From Erythrophleum ivorense (taxonomy: Eukaryota > Streptophyta > Magnoliopsida > Fabales > Fabaceae), in the NCBI GenBank assembly GCA_026724425.1, contig JAIUCV010000569.1, positions 310,001 to 374,000 on the forward strand: DNA of 64,000 nucleotides, read 5' to 3'. The notes under the pieces are model-generated. The model was not told where the DNA came from. It did not search any database and saw nothing but the letters and a program-made list of their open reading frames with translations. Made by a program: the position numbers and the translations under genes. Shown in pieces: positions 24,705 through 35,701 of this stretch; the stretch's first letter is position 1, and each line of letters starts with the position of its first letter.

Positions 24705-24906
24705 CACACTTACAGAGCCTCCAACGGTATTATTCCTTGGTCGCAGTGCAAGCAAGCGTTCCCAAGGCTTTTGTCTTCTCCTGAGCTTCGAGGGCTTAAT
24801 TACCCATCCTTCGCTTAAGGGAAAAGCGCACTGTTGATGGGGAGAGCTTCGCCCCCACATATAAGGCCTTAGCCCAGGACCTTCCTATCCGATGTGGAAC
24901 TTTACA
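24705..24906 (-). mobile_element. Terminal TRIM-type LTR
   Basis: About 202 bp, running on the minus strand from TGTAAAGTTCCACATCGG to GCTCTGTAAGTGTG, directly followed by the primer-binding site of the non-coding interior. It is the same LTR as at 15,444-15,646, in opposite orientation. It forms the right border of the composite insertion. Confidence 0.85.
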
Positions 24907-26314
24907 CTAAACACATGTTACTTCTTTAGGTCATAATATGGAACCTAAAGCACTAATTCACTTTCTATGAGTTCTAAATTTTTTCCAAGGCCTCCTCTTA
25001 TATTCATTCACCATATATGACTCGAAAATGGCCTTAGAAAAATTTAAAACTCTCCCTAACTAGGTGAACTTGCTTAGGCCGAGACTATGGGTGCATTGGC
25101 TTTCCATGGCATTCTCTTTGTTTTCTTGAAGAGGAAGCATGTGGGGAGCCTCTTAGGAATCTTAGGAGCATGTTTTAACATTCAATTAAGCCTAAAAACA
25201 TTTATATAAAATCAGATTTGTAAGGGAGCATTTGGATCCTTAATGGTTCCATCTTATTTCCTAATGCTCCTTCCTTGATTCTATTAGTTCATTCTTAATC
25301 CTTGCCACCTAAAATCCCTAATCCCTCCATAAATTGGACAGAAAATAGCCTCTAAGAATTGGTCTCATGGTGGCCAAATTTGTGCAAGAGGAAGGGGGAG
25401 GAAGAAACTACCAAAGAATGAAAGTTTTACCTTATTTTCTTACTTTCTCTTGGTTGCTTTTCACTTTCCTTGGTTGCCTCCCTTCAAACATGAATTTTTT
25501 TATCTTTATTCTGCCCCCAAAATAGATTTAAAAATACCATCAAACCCATAAAAACAAGGAGGAGAAGTAACTTGCTAAGGAGAAAGATAGATTTTCCATA
25601 GAACTTCCTACCTTTTCTTGGCTTTTTCTCCCTTCAAAAGTGCTCCTTCTTGTGCGCCTAAGAGAGCTGATTCTTCTCTCTATTCTGGGCAGAAGAAATA
25701 TGGTGGAAAATGAGGGCAAGGGAGGGCGTGAGAAAGAGAGAGTTTTAAAAGCAAAAGAACTCCAAAAATTTCCATTTCGTCCCTTGTGTTTGGCATTTTC
25801 ATTTCTAATCCATTCTAGCTCCTTTTTTAGAACCGTCTTTTCTATTATAAAATTTAGGTCTTCAATCTTATAAAATCCTTTTGGAATCACTCAAATCAGA
25901 GCTAAAACTTTCCTGAACGAATCCATCAAAGTTCAGAAACACCGACGTTGGAAAACGTCCACCGAAGGGGCTTTAACTGTCCTGGGGCTTCCCATGGTTT
26001 TCAGGATCTCTGAGAACTCTGGAGAACTCAAAACTTTCATTTGAAAAACCCTCCTGTGAGTTTTTCAAAAAGTGCCCATATTTACAAAAATGCCACTAGC
26101 CTTTCGGCAAATTTTTTGAATCACTTTGGCCTTGATTTCTGGGCAACTCAAGGTCCAAATCCTCATTTTTTATTATTTAAAATTTTATCTTAATTTTAGT
26201 TGGCCTCAATTCCTTCTATTTCGAAGACTTTCTTTTATATTTGGCCCTTTTTTGACGTTTACGGAGAAACCGAACTTCGCATTTCTCACGTTTACGGAGG
26301 GACCAAATGTTACA

Positions 26315-26922
26315 CCACTAATAACTTTAAACACAAAATTCATCATAATTTTTGTGATCAATGTATTAGTGGCGACCTATATTGTCGCCATTAAGACTCT
26401 TAAAAGATTTTAAACCAATATTATTAATTAAAAAATTATACGACAACTTTTTAGTGACAACATTCTTAGTTGCCACAAAAACTTCAGAGATTTTAGTGGT
26501 GACTAGTGGTCGCCACTAAAAGTTTCCTTTGGTTGAAATAATTTATTAAATTTGAACGAATCTTTTCAGCTTTTTAGTGATGACTGAACATCGTCACTAA
26601 AGTATTTTTTAGTGGCAAGTCCTAATTGTCACCACTAAAATGTTTTAGTGGCGACTTCTTGTCACCATTAAAATTTTGGTGTAAAATTATTTATGTGATG
26701 GCATTAGTTTCAGCCTTAGGTCACCACTAAAAACTGTCATTAAATATTTTTAGTGGCAATTTTTTTTGTCGTCACTAAAAATTCTATCAAAATGCTGCAT
26801 TCTATTTTAGTAACACTATTTAGTGTCAATTTCTTTTTGTCGCCACTAATTGTGTACTTTTAGTGATGACTTTTTTTGGTTGCCACTAAAAATCGTCAGT
26901 AAATACCTACTTTTTTGTAGCA
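26315..26922. mobile_element. CACTA-like DNA transposon, right part
   Basis: Continuation of the element cut at 13,146. Alternating TTTTAGTGGCGAC and GTCGCCACTAAAA motifs fill the segment, able to form many small hairpins. It ends CTTTTTTGTAGCA, resembling the inverse complement of the CACTACAAAAAAG terminus. Immediately to the right begins the segment that is duplicated at 46,905. Confidence 0.55.
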
Positions 26923-27708
26923 ATAATTGATATTTCACTTTTTTGAATCAAACTATGTATATGTTTAAATGGAATTTTTTTGTGTGGCCTAAAATATGTT
27001 TATTATAGTGTAAAATCTTTGGGATATTTGGAATTATGTGCATGGTGTCAAAAATTTAATGTAGACATTTTATAATTCAAAAAGTATCATTCTCCATGTA
27101 CATATATTTTATATCATCTAATTCATATAATGACAAAGACAACCAACAAGAAATCACGACAAAAGCTAAAATTGATTTTGATAGTTATTCTTATAATGTA
27201 ATTAGAAAATTTTATACTAAATTTAAAATATATTCTTTTAGAAAGAATTAAATATGAATATCATAAGAACTATAATCATTATATTAATTTAAAATTTTCA
27301 ATATTTTTTCAGTGCTTTGAGTGGGATAAGACAAATATTGAGAATAAAATCTCCATAAATCATAATTTTTATCTAACTTATTTTTGAAAAGAAATGTAAC
27401 AACTAAGTATATTTTAATTTTTTATAAGGAAAGAAAGCAGTATCGTCTTTTTTTAAATCTATTAAAATCGCAAATAAATTAATTTTAAATATTATATTAA
27501 ATAGTTGTACAGAACATTTGTGTTTAATCTTTTTATGCTACAATTAAATGCATTATTAATTGCGTTTAAAATTAATTGAAATGGTTAATGAGTAGTCTTT
27601 GTTTTATTTTAGTGGTCATTACCACTAGCTTAACAATTATAATTAAACAATTACACTGCATTTTTTAAGTTTAACAATAAAAAATATATTTTTTGACTTG
27701 AAAATAAA

Positions 27709-28560
27709 CAATATGTATTGCTTAGCAAATTTTTAAATCAATTATTAAATTTTATTTATCGTAAAAATGTTAATAATGTATTTATTTTTTTGCACAACTA
27801 TTTTATAAAATGCTGGTGCATCAAATGGGTATAAATTTTTCTTTTATTAATTATTCATTTTTTTGTATGTCTTATAGTTCTTTTTTTTTAGCTAAAGAGT
27901 TTAATTTAATTTGTTATTTAATCATTCTAATTCAATAAAACATTTTAAATTAACTTAGAAAATATTATGTAGAAGTTTAAATATTTATCACATAAAATTT
28001 ATGTTTATCAATTTCAGTCGCATGATTTATTTTAATGTGTTAAGTGGGAAAAGATGAAACTTAATAATAAAATCTATGGGGGTTTTGGCAATAGAATCAA
28101 GTGATAAAATTAAAATTATAAGATATGAATTGACTTTAATAGTTATTATTCATAAAGTTTAAATGTAAAGGGTTAAAAGCTACATTTTTCATTTTGAGTC
28201 ATAAGATTTTTTTTTTAATGCATTGAGTGGGATAGACAAGATTATGAAAAAAATATATGAGGACTCAGAAGTGAAATGATGATAAAGTTGAAAACAAAAA
28301 TTGCACGCGGATCATAGAAGGGACTAAAAGGAAAAGCCACCCAATTGGAAACCCTTTTAGATAATTATGAACAAAATAAATATATTAAATTAATTTTGTG
28401 TAGCATGTGTTAGAAATAATTTTAATGGTCACAACCAAATCATATATTAACACTAAAATTTAGTACTTGAGTTTTGTTACTTAGAAACATAGAACGACTA
28501 CGAATCTCCTACCTACATGTTGAAAAGATAAAATATGCATTGTGCAACAAATTTTTAAAG
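27709..28560. repeat. AT-rich repeat module R, copy 1
   Basis: Starts near AATATGTATTGCTTAGCAAA. It recurs at 46,021-46,900 (diverged) and 47,700-48,545 (close, part of unit 2). The landmark GGTGCATCA...GGGTATAAA lies inside. The module has no coding content. Confidence 0.8.
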
Positions 28561-28987
28561 CAATGCTTAAAATTTTATTTATCATAGACATATTGATAAT
28601 GTTTTTATTTTTATATATATAACTATTTTATATAACGTTGGTGCATCACATGGGTTATAAAGATACTTGATCCAGCAATAATGTTAAATTTCAAGTTAGC
28701 GACTTACAATAACAGTGCAATTTTAATATTTTTTTTAATTAAGAGTTTATAGATAATTATATAATGAAATTTTGGGATTTTAATGCTATGATCAGTAACC
28801 CAATTCATGGTATTTAATAAAATTAATCATTAATTTTATGCTTTGATTAATGAAATATCCAACAAAAATCATTTTATTATATATAATCATTTTATTTAAG
28901 TATCCCATGTATCGCATGGGTCTCCATTCTGGTTAAGAAATAAAAATAAACCAAAGAAATAAAAATAACGACGATAATGTAATAAAT

Positions 28988-29330
28988 GCCTCGTTGAGGT
29001 TGAGGATGATGAACATTCTGCCACACCATCATAACAATATTAATCTTGACATAAATTAAATATCAAAACTAAAAAAAATAAAAGCAAATAAAAAATAATT
29101 AAATAACCATGACTGTGCACAGAATATCTCGTTGAGGTTGAGGATGATGAACATGGTGCCACATGGTTATAACAATATGAATGCTGACATAAATTAAATA
29201 CCAAAACTGAAAAATGAAAACAAGTCAAGGAAATATAAATAACTATACCAGATTATGTAATAAATTATAAATGCCTCGTTGAGGACGACGAACATGGTGC
29301 CACATGATCTTAACAGTATTAGCGCTGACA
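28988..29330. repeat. Three tandem GTTGAGG modules upstream of GH18 copy 1
   Basis: TCGTTGAGG starts at 28,991, 29,129 and 29,276. Each is followed by GATGAACATGGTGCCACAT or a variant, then an AT-rich spacer. Periods are 138 and 147 bp. The same three modules lie upstream of GH18 copy 2 (49,003-49,340). They are about 0.9-1.2 kb before the start codon. The function is unknown. Confidence 0.75.
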
Positions 29331-30056
29331 TTAATTAATCACCACAATTTTCGCATCCATTTTTTAATACACAAATTACAAGTTGATTTGCTCAGCAAAG
29401 TTTAAGGTATCATATTAAAATTTCAATATATCTATCTCGATAATATAAATAAACTTTCTTATTACTAAAATACTGCACAAAATTTGTGTTTGTTATTTGT
29501 ACACGGTTAATGTGATCAATAATGAATGCCACGTCCAAACAAGAGCTCACCCACAGCATGAACTTTCGTTTGTTGGACATATTGTTAAGTATAAATTTTA
29601 ACTTTGTAGTTGGACAATAAAAAATTAACTTCTTTGAAATTTTAAAGTTCAATTATATATTTTGTTTTTATAATTCATCTAATTTTTTAATTTAATCCTT
29701 ATAATTTATTTATTTTAAACAAGTCCTTGCACTGTTTAAAAATTATTCTTTTCAAGTGTGGATTTTATTAATGTAGTTACAACAAAAACTAAAAAGAGAT
29801 AAATTTTACGTTGAATTATTTTATTTGTCCTAAATTTTAATTTGTTTATTTTTTTTTCGCTTGTTTTGTGATTGAGTACTTATAATTTAGAGAATAAAAA
29901 TTCATTTAATTTATTTCATTAATTAAATACATTTTGTATCTAACGTTAAATTTTATTATAATGATCAGTTGTGCAGCATGGATAGGGATGAGCACAATCT
30001 GGTGCAGGTTTTTCTTTAATAGTTGGTAAGAAGAGGATTGAAAGGAAAAATACGAA

Positions 30057-30157
30057 CACGTGACAAGTGGTTAATTTGGACAGATGGAAACATGACGTAA
30101 TGGGTTATGACGGAGAGCGGTGACGTCAAAATGTTACATGCAGCTTATCTATATAAA
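30057..30157 (+). promoter_or_regulatory. GH18 copy 1 promoter: G-box, three TGACG motifs, TATA box
   Basis: A CACGTG G-box (30,057-30,062) is followed by TGACG motifs at 30,093 and 30,108 and a palindromic TGACGTCA at 30,121-30,128. A TATATAAA box is at 30,150-30,157, which puts transcription start near 30,180, about 45 bases before the ATG. TGACG pairs of this kind are bound by TGA-type bZIP factors in stress and salicylate responses; that role here is inferred from motif knowledge. Confidence 0.65.
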
Positions 30158-30227
30158 GGCCTGGGAGGGGGTTCATTCACACTCACACCAAAGCCAAATC
30201 CAAAATCCGAGAGATATACATTTCAAA

Positions 30228-31007
30228 ATGGCATTGTCCAACTATCGGGTTTACGCCAGCGATTACAACCAATTCGAAAGTCTCCAAAATGTGAATCTCC
30301 CTGGGGAAATCCACGTCGTTCTGGCCTTCGCCAGAGATTATGATTACCGCGGGGTGCACACAAAAGGACGCTTCCTGTCCTATTTTGATACTGCTTCGGT
30401 CACTCCCCAGGTGATCTCCGAATTCAAGAAGAACTCGGCTTCTCGAGTCAAGTTCTTCTTGAGCATTGGAGGCCGTGACCAGAAATATCCCTTTGCTGTC
30501 AAACCTGCTGAGAGACTCACGTGGATCAAGAATGCCACCGACTCCCTCACAGCCATCATCAGTGACTACCACCTTGATGGCATTGACGTCTACTACGAAC
30601 ACATCAAGTCTGACGCAGGTGGTCAGTTTGTGGATGCAATAGGGCAGGTCATAACGCAACTAAAGAAGAATGAAGTCATCACTGTGGCTTCCATTGCCGC
30701 ATCTGCTCCTCTCAATGACACTTATTACCGCACCTTGTTCGACAAATACAACAAAATTATTGACACTGTGGTTTACCAGTGCCACAATGAGGTTAATCCT
30801 ATTACCAGTGTTGAAGAGCTCGTAGTCCTCGTCAACAACCTACCTTACCTCAAAGAGAAGCTCTTTGCTGGGCATAGCGTCCTACCCGAGGACTGGTCTA
30901 CCGTCCCATTGCCCATCTTCCTTGGTGCCATTCCTCAGCTCCTGACGAAAAGCCTCGTTTCTGGGATTTCCCAGTGGACTGTGACCAGTGATGGCCCTGA
31001 GAAGTGA
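30228..31007 (+). CDS. GH18 chitinase-like protein, catalytic residue lost (copy 1)
   Basis: Single-exon gene of 259 residues. The ATG at 30,228 is preferred because the TATA box at 30,150 lies inside any longer in-frame extension. The protein shows the GH18 fold: FFLSIGG (residues 77-82), the active-site strand LDGIDVYYEH (116-125) and GISQW near the end (246-250). Active GH18 enzymes need DxxDxDxE; here D117, D120 and E124 remain but the third aspartate is Y122. There is no signal peptide, and the length fits the short narbonin / RuBisCO-associated / chitinase-2-like plant group, where inactive members serve as storage or binding proteins. A polyadenylation signal follows at 31,080. Its twin is at 50,242-51,012. 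Confidence 0.93.
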   Translation: MALSNYRVYASDYNQFESLQNVNLPGEIHVVLAFARDYDYRGVHTKGRFLSYFDTASVTPQVISEFKKNSASRVKFFLSIGGRDQKYPFAVKPAERLTWIKNATDSLTAIISDYHLDGIDVYYEHIKSDAGGQFVDAIGQVITQLKKNEVITVASIAASAPLNDTYYRTLFDKYNKIIDTVVYQCHNEVNPITSVEELVVLVNNLPYLKEKLFAGHSVLPEDWSTVPLPIFLGAIPQLLTKSLVSGISQWTVTSDGPEK

Positions 31008-31079
31008 GAAGAAGATTTAGGGTTCCTTTCCAAAACACTCCACATGCTGATCCGCCATATCTATGTTAGTCTGCTATTA

Positions 31080-31085
31080 AATAAA
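31080..31085 (+). terminator. Polyadenylation signal of GH18 copy 1
   Basis: AATAAA lies 73 bases after the stop codon, in a region conserved with copy 2. Confidence 0.6.
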
Positions 31086-32993
31086 GTATGAAGATTCCTG
31101 TGGTGTGGGGCTGTTACTATTTTATATATATATGTTTTGCATAAGTTTCCCTTTAAATAAGAGTTGTTCTTGCTGCCATCGTTGTACTGGTATTATGTGC
31201 AAGAATGTGATGACGAGGCTACTCATCTCCATACTATGTTGATTTGCAAGCTAAGAACTTGCTGTGGTATTGTGTTTGCTTTATATTTTAGTTGGTATAT
31301 TTAGCCCACGTGACTCAAATAATAAGAACTTTTTTTTGTATCTTTACTGGGTTGTGGTTGTTTATTAATTATGTGAATTTTTATCACCACCTTCCAATAT
31401 TATGTTATATTAAACGAATTTTGGCCACCATAGCTATATATAACTATAATTTTATATATACATACATAATATATATATATATATATAATATAAAAATGTC
31501 GTGAAGGACAAACGAGCCATAACCTTGGATTCACCCCTTACGTAGAGGACAAATGTAAGAAATTAAGTAGGCAAATGGACTGCATTTTTACAAATTGAAA
31601 ATTCAAATTTAATTAATTGTCAAATTGGATCTTTCCATTCTTCCTTCTGCTTATATGCACAGGTAGAGATATGTGCATATATGGGTTCCTTGAAAAATAA
31701 TTTTATATATATGATACGATATTTGTATAAAAGTACTTTAATTTATACGAATAGATAAAATAATTAATATCATAAATAATAAAAGGTTATAGATACCTTT
31801 TTTTTATTCTTTTTTAATTTTATTGCTCTTTAACATAAACATGAATCAAAGGGCTAATGCTATTATTCTCGTCCTTTTCTTTTTGGCCTTTTTTTGTGGA
31901 GTTTGTTACCATATGAGTCTCCTATGGGACAAACCCCACCACCATCGATATTGATTAACTAGTTTTCTTTTTGACAATAAGTATGATCATTTCTTTGAGC
32001 TTTTTCATAAAGAGTTCTTTTGCAACAAATTGAAGATCATACCATATGATCTGAAATAATAAAATAAAAAGAATGTTATTTAAAGTAAGGTCATCAAGTA
32101 AATAAGTACAAAATATGTCTAAAATCAATCAACTAAAATCCATTTCAAATAACATATAAAATCAAGTAGAAACTAAGAATTGGTATCTCTCAAAAAATTA
32201 ACATTAACATATTTAAATGCAAATAGAATCCCATGGTTGGCTGCGAAATTTTTATCAGCACAAGGGAATTAAAATGACATCTATAGTATTTGTGTTACTT
32301 TCATAGCCACTATTGACATCCAGGGCCTAGTAAATATTAAAATGTAAGATGACATAGTTGTTTCAAGAGAACAAATTTTAAGAGTTTAAAATTTCTAAAA
32401 ACATGACCTATCCATATGAGCTTCCATTGAAGTTTTGACATAGATAATTCTATAACTTATATGGATAGGCAAACTCATATGGATAGCTTTCGTTGAAGAA
32501 ATTTACACACAACTTGTCTTATAAAAGTTAACTTAGACAATAGCTTCTTTTAACTCTCTTTCATCACATTCAATATTGTAAGCTTCATGAACTCGTGCTA
32601 CATAATCCGTGGTCTAATTTTAAGATCCCTTTCCTAAGTTCATTTACAATATCCAAATTATCTAATGGTTTTCACACAATTAGAAGCATGAAGAACAATG
32701 GTTGAATAAATAGTTTAATCATACCTTAAATTGCTAGTAAAGAGAATAATTACAACCTACTACATGTTAGGGTTTAACATAATTAAAAAATAACAAGTTT
32801 AGCTCATCAATACATGATATATCGACATCCAAATAGACTATAATCACAATGGATATAGAAATACAAAGAGAAGCAAGGGATAAAGAGAAAAACAAAATTA
32901 ATTGGTGAATCTCCTCCAAATCCAAGCTTGTTCCTTACCTTTAGAGTCCTAAAAATCGAGCCTCTATCTCTGAAAATTGCCAAGAACTCGCCT
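31086..32993. other. Non-coding DNA downstream of GH18 copy 1
   Basis: AT-rich, with a TA microsatellite near 31,465-31,490. It matches 51,661-53,470 in unit 2 with small indels, including a short duplication around 32,455-32,500 absent from unit 2. No gene is seen. Confidence 0.7.
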
Positions 32994-35701
32994 TGTGACA
33001 ACCCTATCTTCTAATCATTGTAATTATAGCTAAATACAAGGTTTATTAATTAATGATCAAGGTTTTAGGTCATTATTTTTACCGCATTACGAAAATGTGA
33101 GGAAATTTGAACCTTGATGTTAGGGTCATCGCCATGCCACCTTAACAAAATAAAATGTGCATAAAAGAAATCTTACTACCATAAGGGGCTCATGATTCAA
33201 CCATCCATTAGTTTCAACACTCCATAACCTCCCGGCTTGTAATCTTATATCATTTTCCTAATTTCACAAATATCGCCGCGGCGAGTTGGACCTTCGCTGC
33301 GGCCAACCTATGTGGCGCCGCGGCAGAAATGCTTCCTGGAACTTCTACTCAACTCCCAGAATTCTCGCCTCAGCGCAATATATTCGCGCCGTGGTGAGTT
33401 TTGCCTCTGTCCAACACAATTTTAATTTTTCGACTCGCGCCGCGGCGAAAAACACTGCGCCGCGACAGGTTTTGGTTCTGTTACCCCCCTTGGGTGAATT
33501 TTTCGCTTTGCGCCGCGGCGAGGTTTGTTGCGCCACGGCGCCTTTCAGCTCTGTCTCCCCTTTGGCCGCGGCGAAGCCTTCTTGGCCGCGGTGAGATTCC
33601 CTTCTGTGACCATATTACCCGAATTTCGCCCTCTACACTCCAATTCTCACCTTAGCAACACTCTAGGTCCACCTACCCTTGTTTTAAGTGATCCTAATGG
33701 TGTTTATCTACCCTATTTACCCATCAATCCTTCCATTACCATTGTAAAACTCAAATGTCACTTCCTACTTGTTCCACTAACTCATACCAACAAATTCATA
33801 AATAAATGGTAGCAAGATCACATACATTATCAACAATTTACATCCCATGCAAATTTCATAAAGATTCCATTCAACAATAGCTTACCTCTAAGGCATCATA
33901 TGACTACAATTCCCATAAGGTGATCCATATCACAATTTCAGCAGAACTACATACATATATATAATGGTATAAGTTCATACATTGATATTCCACTATGATG
34001 TGCTCTAAATCCTTAACGGTTACATTTCAATCAAGCAAAATATAAACGCCTACACTTGGCAATATGATTACATGATGATGCTAGGTAAACTAATAACAAA
34101 AATTGCATCTATCCTATTCTACTCAGACCAAGTGTAGCTCCCCACACCCGCCCTCAGCTCATGGATGTTCATCCACTTGCTTACCCTTATCCTTACCCGA
34201 GGAACTTTCACCTGAAATATTAATCCCATAAAACGGGGTGAGATATGAATCTCAGTAACCAAGGCAATTCCATCATATACTCCATATTAATTCACATACA
34301 TGCATAATTTCACATAAACACCAGCAGTAGACCATTCACATCAGTAAATGAAATAATTAGGTTATCATGATTACTATCCCATACTAGCAATCACATTATC
34401 GCATGTTAAAGGCCATTAGCACCGGAGAGGCCCGTCCACGGCGCCTACTCCTCATTAAGCACAACCGGGGCTCAGTGCATCTGGGGTTTGATCATAACCC
34501 GGTGCTCGATCGTAGCACATGCACGGGTGGCAGCCGCACCACAGCTCCACCATCGACTCACAAGGTCCAAACACAATTCAACAGATAGCCAACCAATTCA
34601 TTCAACATTTCAAATCATTCATGTATAGCAAAATATGAAATTAATACAGATATATGCATGGAATTAATGTAAACCCAGTTACCTCACTTGTAGACACTTG
34701 TAATAATCACCAATGGTGCAGAAATCCCCCTATAACCATAACATCATATAATTACTACTCTAATTCATCATTAATAATCATAATCAGTGCCCAATGAATT
34801 TAAAATGCCAATGACTACCCAAGAATCATTTACCCAGCCACAACAAGTCCCAATTTCGGATTTAAGTTTCCTCCACCAGAAAACTCAATATTCCACCTAA
34901 AATCCTAAGCAAATTCGTACATAATTAATACCCATTTTATAAATTAGCTATAGGGGTCTCAAATTAACCATTAAAGCATCAAAATGGAGGGTTTAAACTC
35001 ACCCAAGGTCAGCCCTAATCCCAACCTACGAATTTCATCAAGAAAACCCCTAAACACTTACATTTCAGATTTTTGGGTAGGATGAAAATGCTCCAAATGA
35101 AAAACTAATCAGGCCAAATTAAAGAGAAAGATGAGGGGATTAAGTTGTATAACTATTACCTTGGCTGAATCTTGCTCTAAATATGAGAAAATGCCCAATC
35201 TTTGCCTCAAACCCTTGCCTCCTCTCAACCTCCGAATTTCCCTCTCAAGTTTCAGAAAAATGTGAGAGTGGCTGAAGCATTAGGGTTTCAAGTGGGCTTA
35301 AGTTGGGTTAAAGTGGGTCATGGGCTGCTCCAAGATCCATCTCTACTTGGGCTTCAGATTTTTAAGTTTGTTGGGCCAGTTTAGAGGTGTTGGGCTGCAG
35401 AATTTACTGGGCCAGTTTTTGTGCATTTGGGTTGCTGAAGTTTAATTGAGTTTGGGCCAAATTTGAAGAGTTCAAGAGTTTTAGGTTTGCACATAATCCA
35501 TTGGGCCCCCATTAACCTCTTCTCATAATCTATTAATTTAGGCCTAGATAGAATTTCTATCCCAATTAAATTTCAAACCCATATTAATAATTTATCTCTC
35601 TAAAGTCTCCATTTACTTAACTTGCCCAATGAGCCCATATTAATTACTCTTGATTAATTCTAATCCATGATTAACACCTTAATTAATTATGGGGTGTTAC
35701 A
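32994..35701. mobile_element. Solo LTR (family 2), 2,708 bp, absent from unit 2
   Basis: Starts TGTGACAACCC and ends GGGGTGTTACA, with flanking 5-mers CGCCT and TGCCT (one mismatch), a slightly decayed TSD. The equivalent place in unit 2 (around 53,470) lacks it and also has a small deletion. Its ends and several interior blocks match, in inverted orientation, the LTR that starts at 54,111. There is no coding capacity. Superfamily cannot be decided without an interior. Confidence 0.75.
33273..33594. repeat. Cluster of GCCGCGGCG-type motifs inside the solo LTR
   Basis: About eleven copies or variants of the 9-bp palindrome-cored motif (TCGCCGCGGCGAG, GCGCCGCGGCAG, GCGCCGCGGCGA, TTGGCCGCGGCGA and others) lie within about 320 bp. 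This is a small island of high GC in AT-rich DNA. The spacing is irregular, about 20-40 bp. It is not seen in the related LTR at 54,111. Confidence 0.85.

Larger units (their letters stand above)
15444..24906. mobile_element. Composite insertion with inverted identical ends (TSD CTAAA)
   Basis: This block starts TGTAAAGTCCCACATCGG and ends with the inverse complement of the same LTR start (CCGATGTGGAACTTTACA). Direct repeats CTAAA lie at 15,439-15,443 and 24,907-24,911, inside an otherwise continuous LTR. Order on the + strand: two forward TRIM LTRs and the start of a third, an inverted truncated TRIM LTR, a short interior, a complete family-1 LTR, a non-coding interior, and an inverted TRIM LTR. 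Unlike a normal LTR element, both outer ends are the same LTR end. The TSD implies it entered as one piece, or that an earlier insertion was rearranged later. Confidence 0.75.
13147..26314 (-). mobile_element. Solo LTR (family 1) split by a 9.46-kb insertion
   Basis: The left part, 13,147-15,443, begins TGTAACACC. The right part, 24,907-26,314, ends ATGTTACA. Together they form one LTR of about 3.7 kb, the same family as the complete LTR at 16,216-20,092. The flanks 13,142-13,146 and 26,315-26,319 are both CCACT, a 5-bp TSD. Transcription sense is minus, judged from the polypurine tract beside the family member at 20,092. Joining the two halves at the CTAAA duplication reproduces the sequence order of the uninterrupted family members. 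Confidence 0.88.

Noticed and set aside
30120..30227. In-frame N-terminal extension of GH18 copy 1 (and 50,134-50,241 in copy 2)
   Set aside because: The TATA box and expected transcription start lie inside it, and the GH18 domain begins right after the ATG at 30,228.
30183..30659. A 158-codon open frame antisense to GH18 copy 1 (and its twin at 50,197-50,673)
   Set aside because: It mirrors the conserved GH18 coding sequence, has no promoter or family match of its own, and is open in both copies only because the sense strand is conserved.
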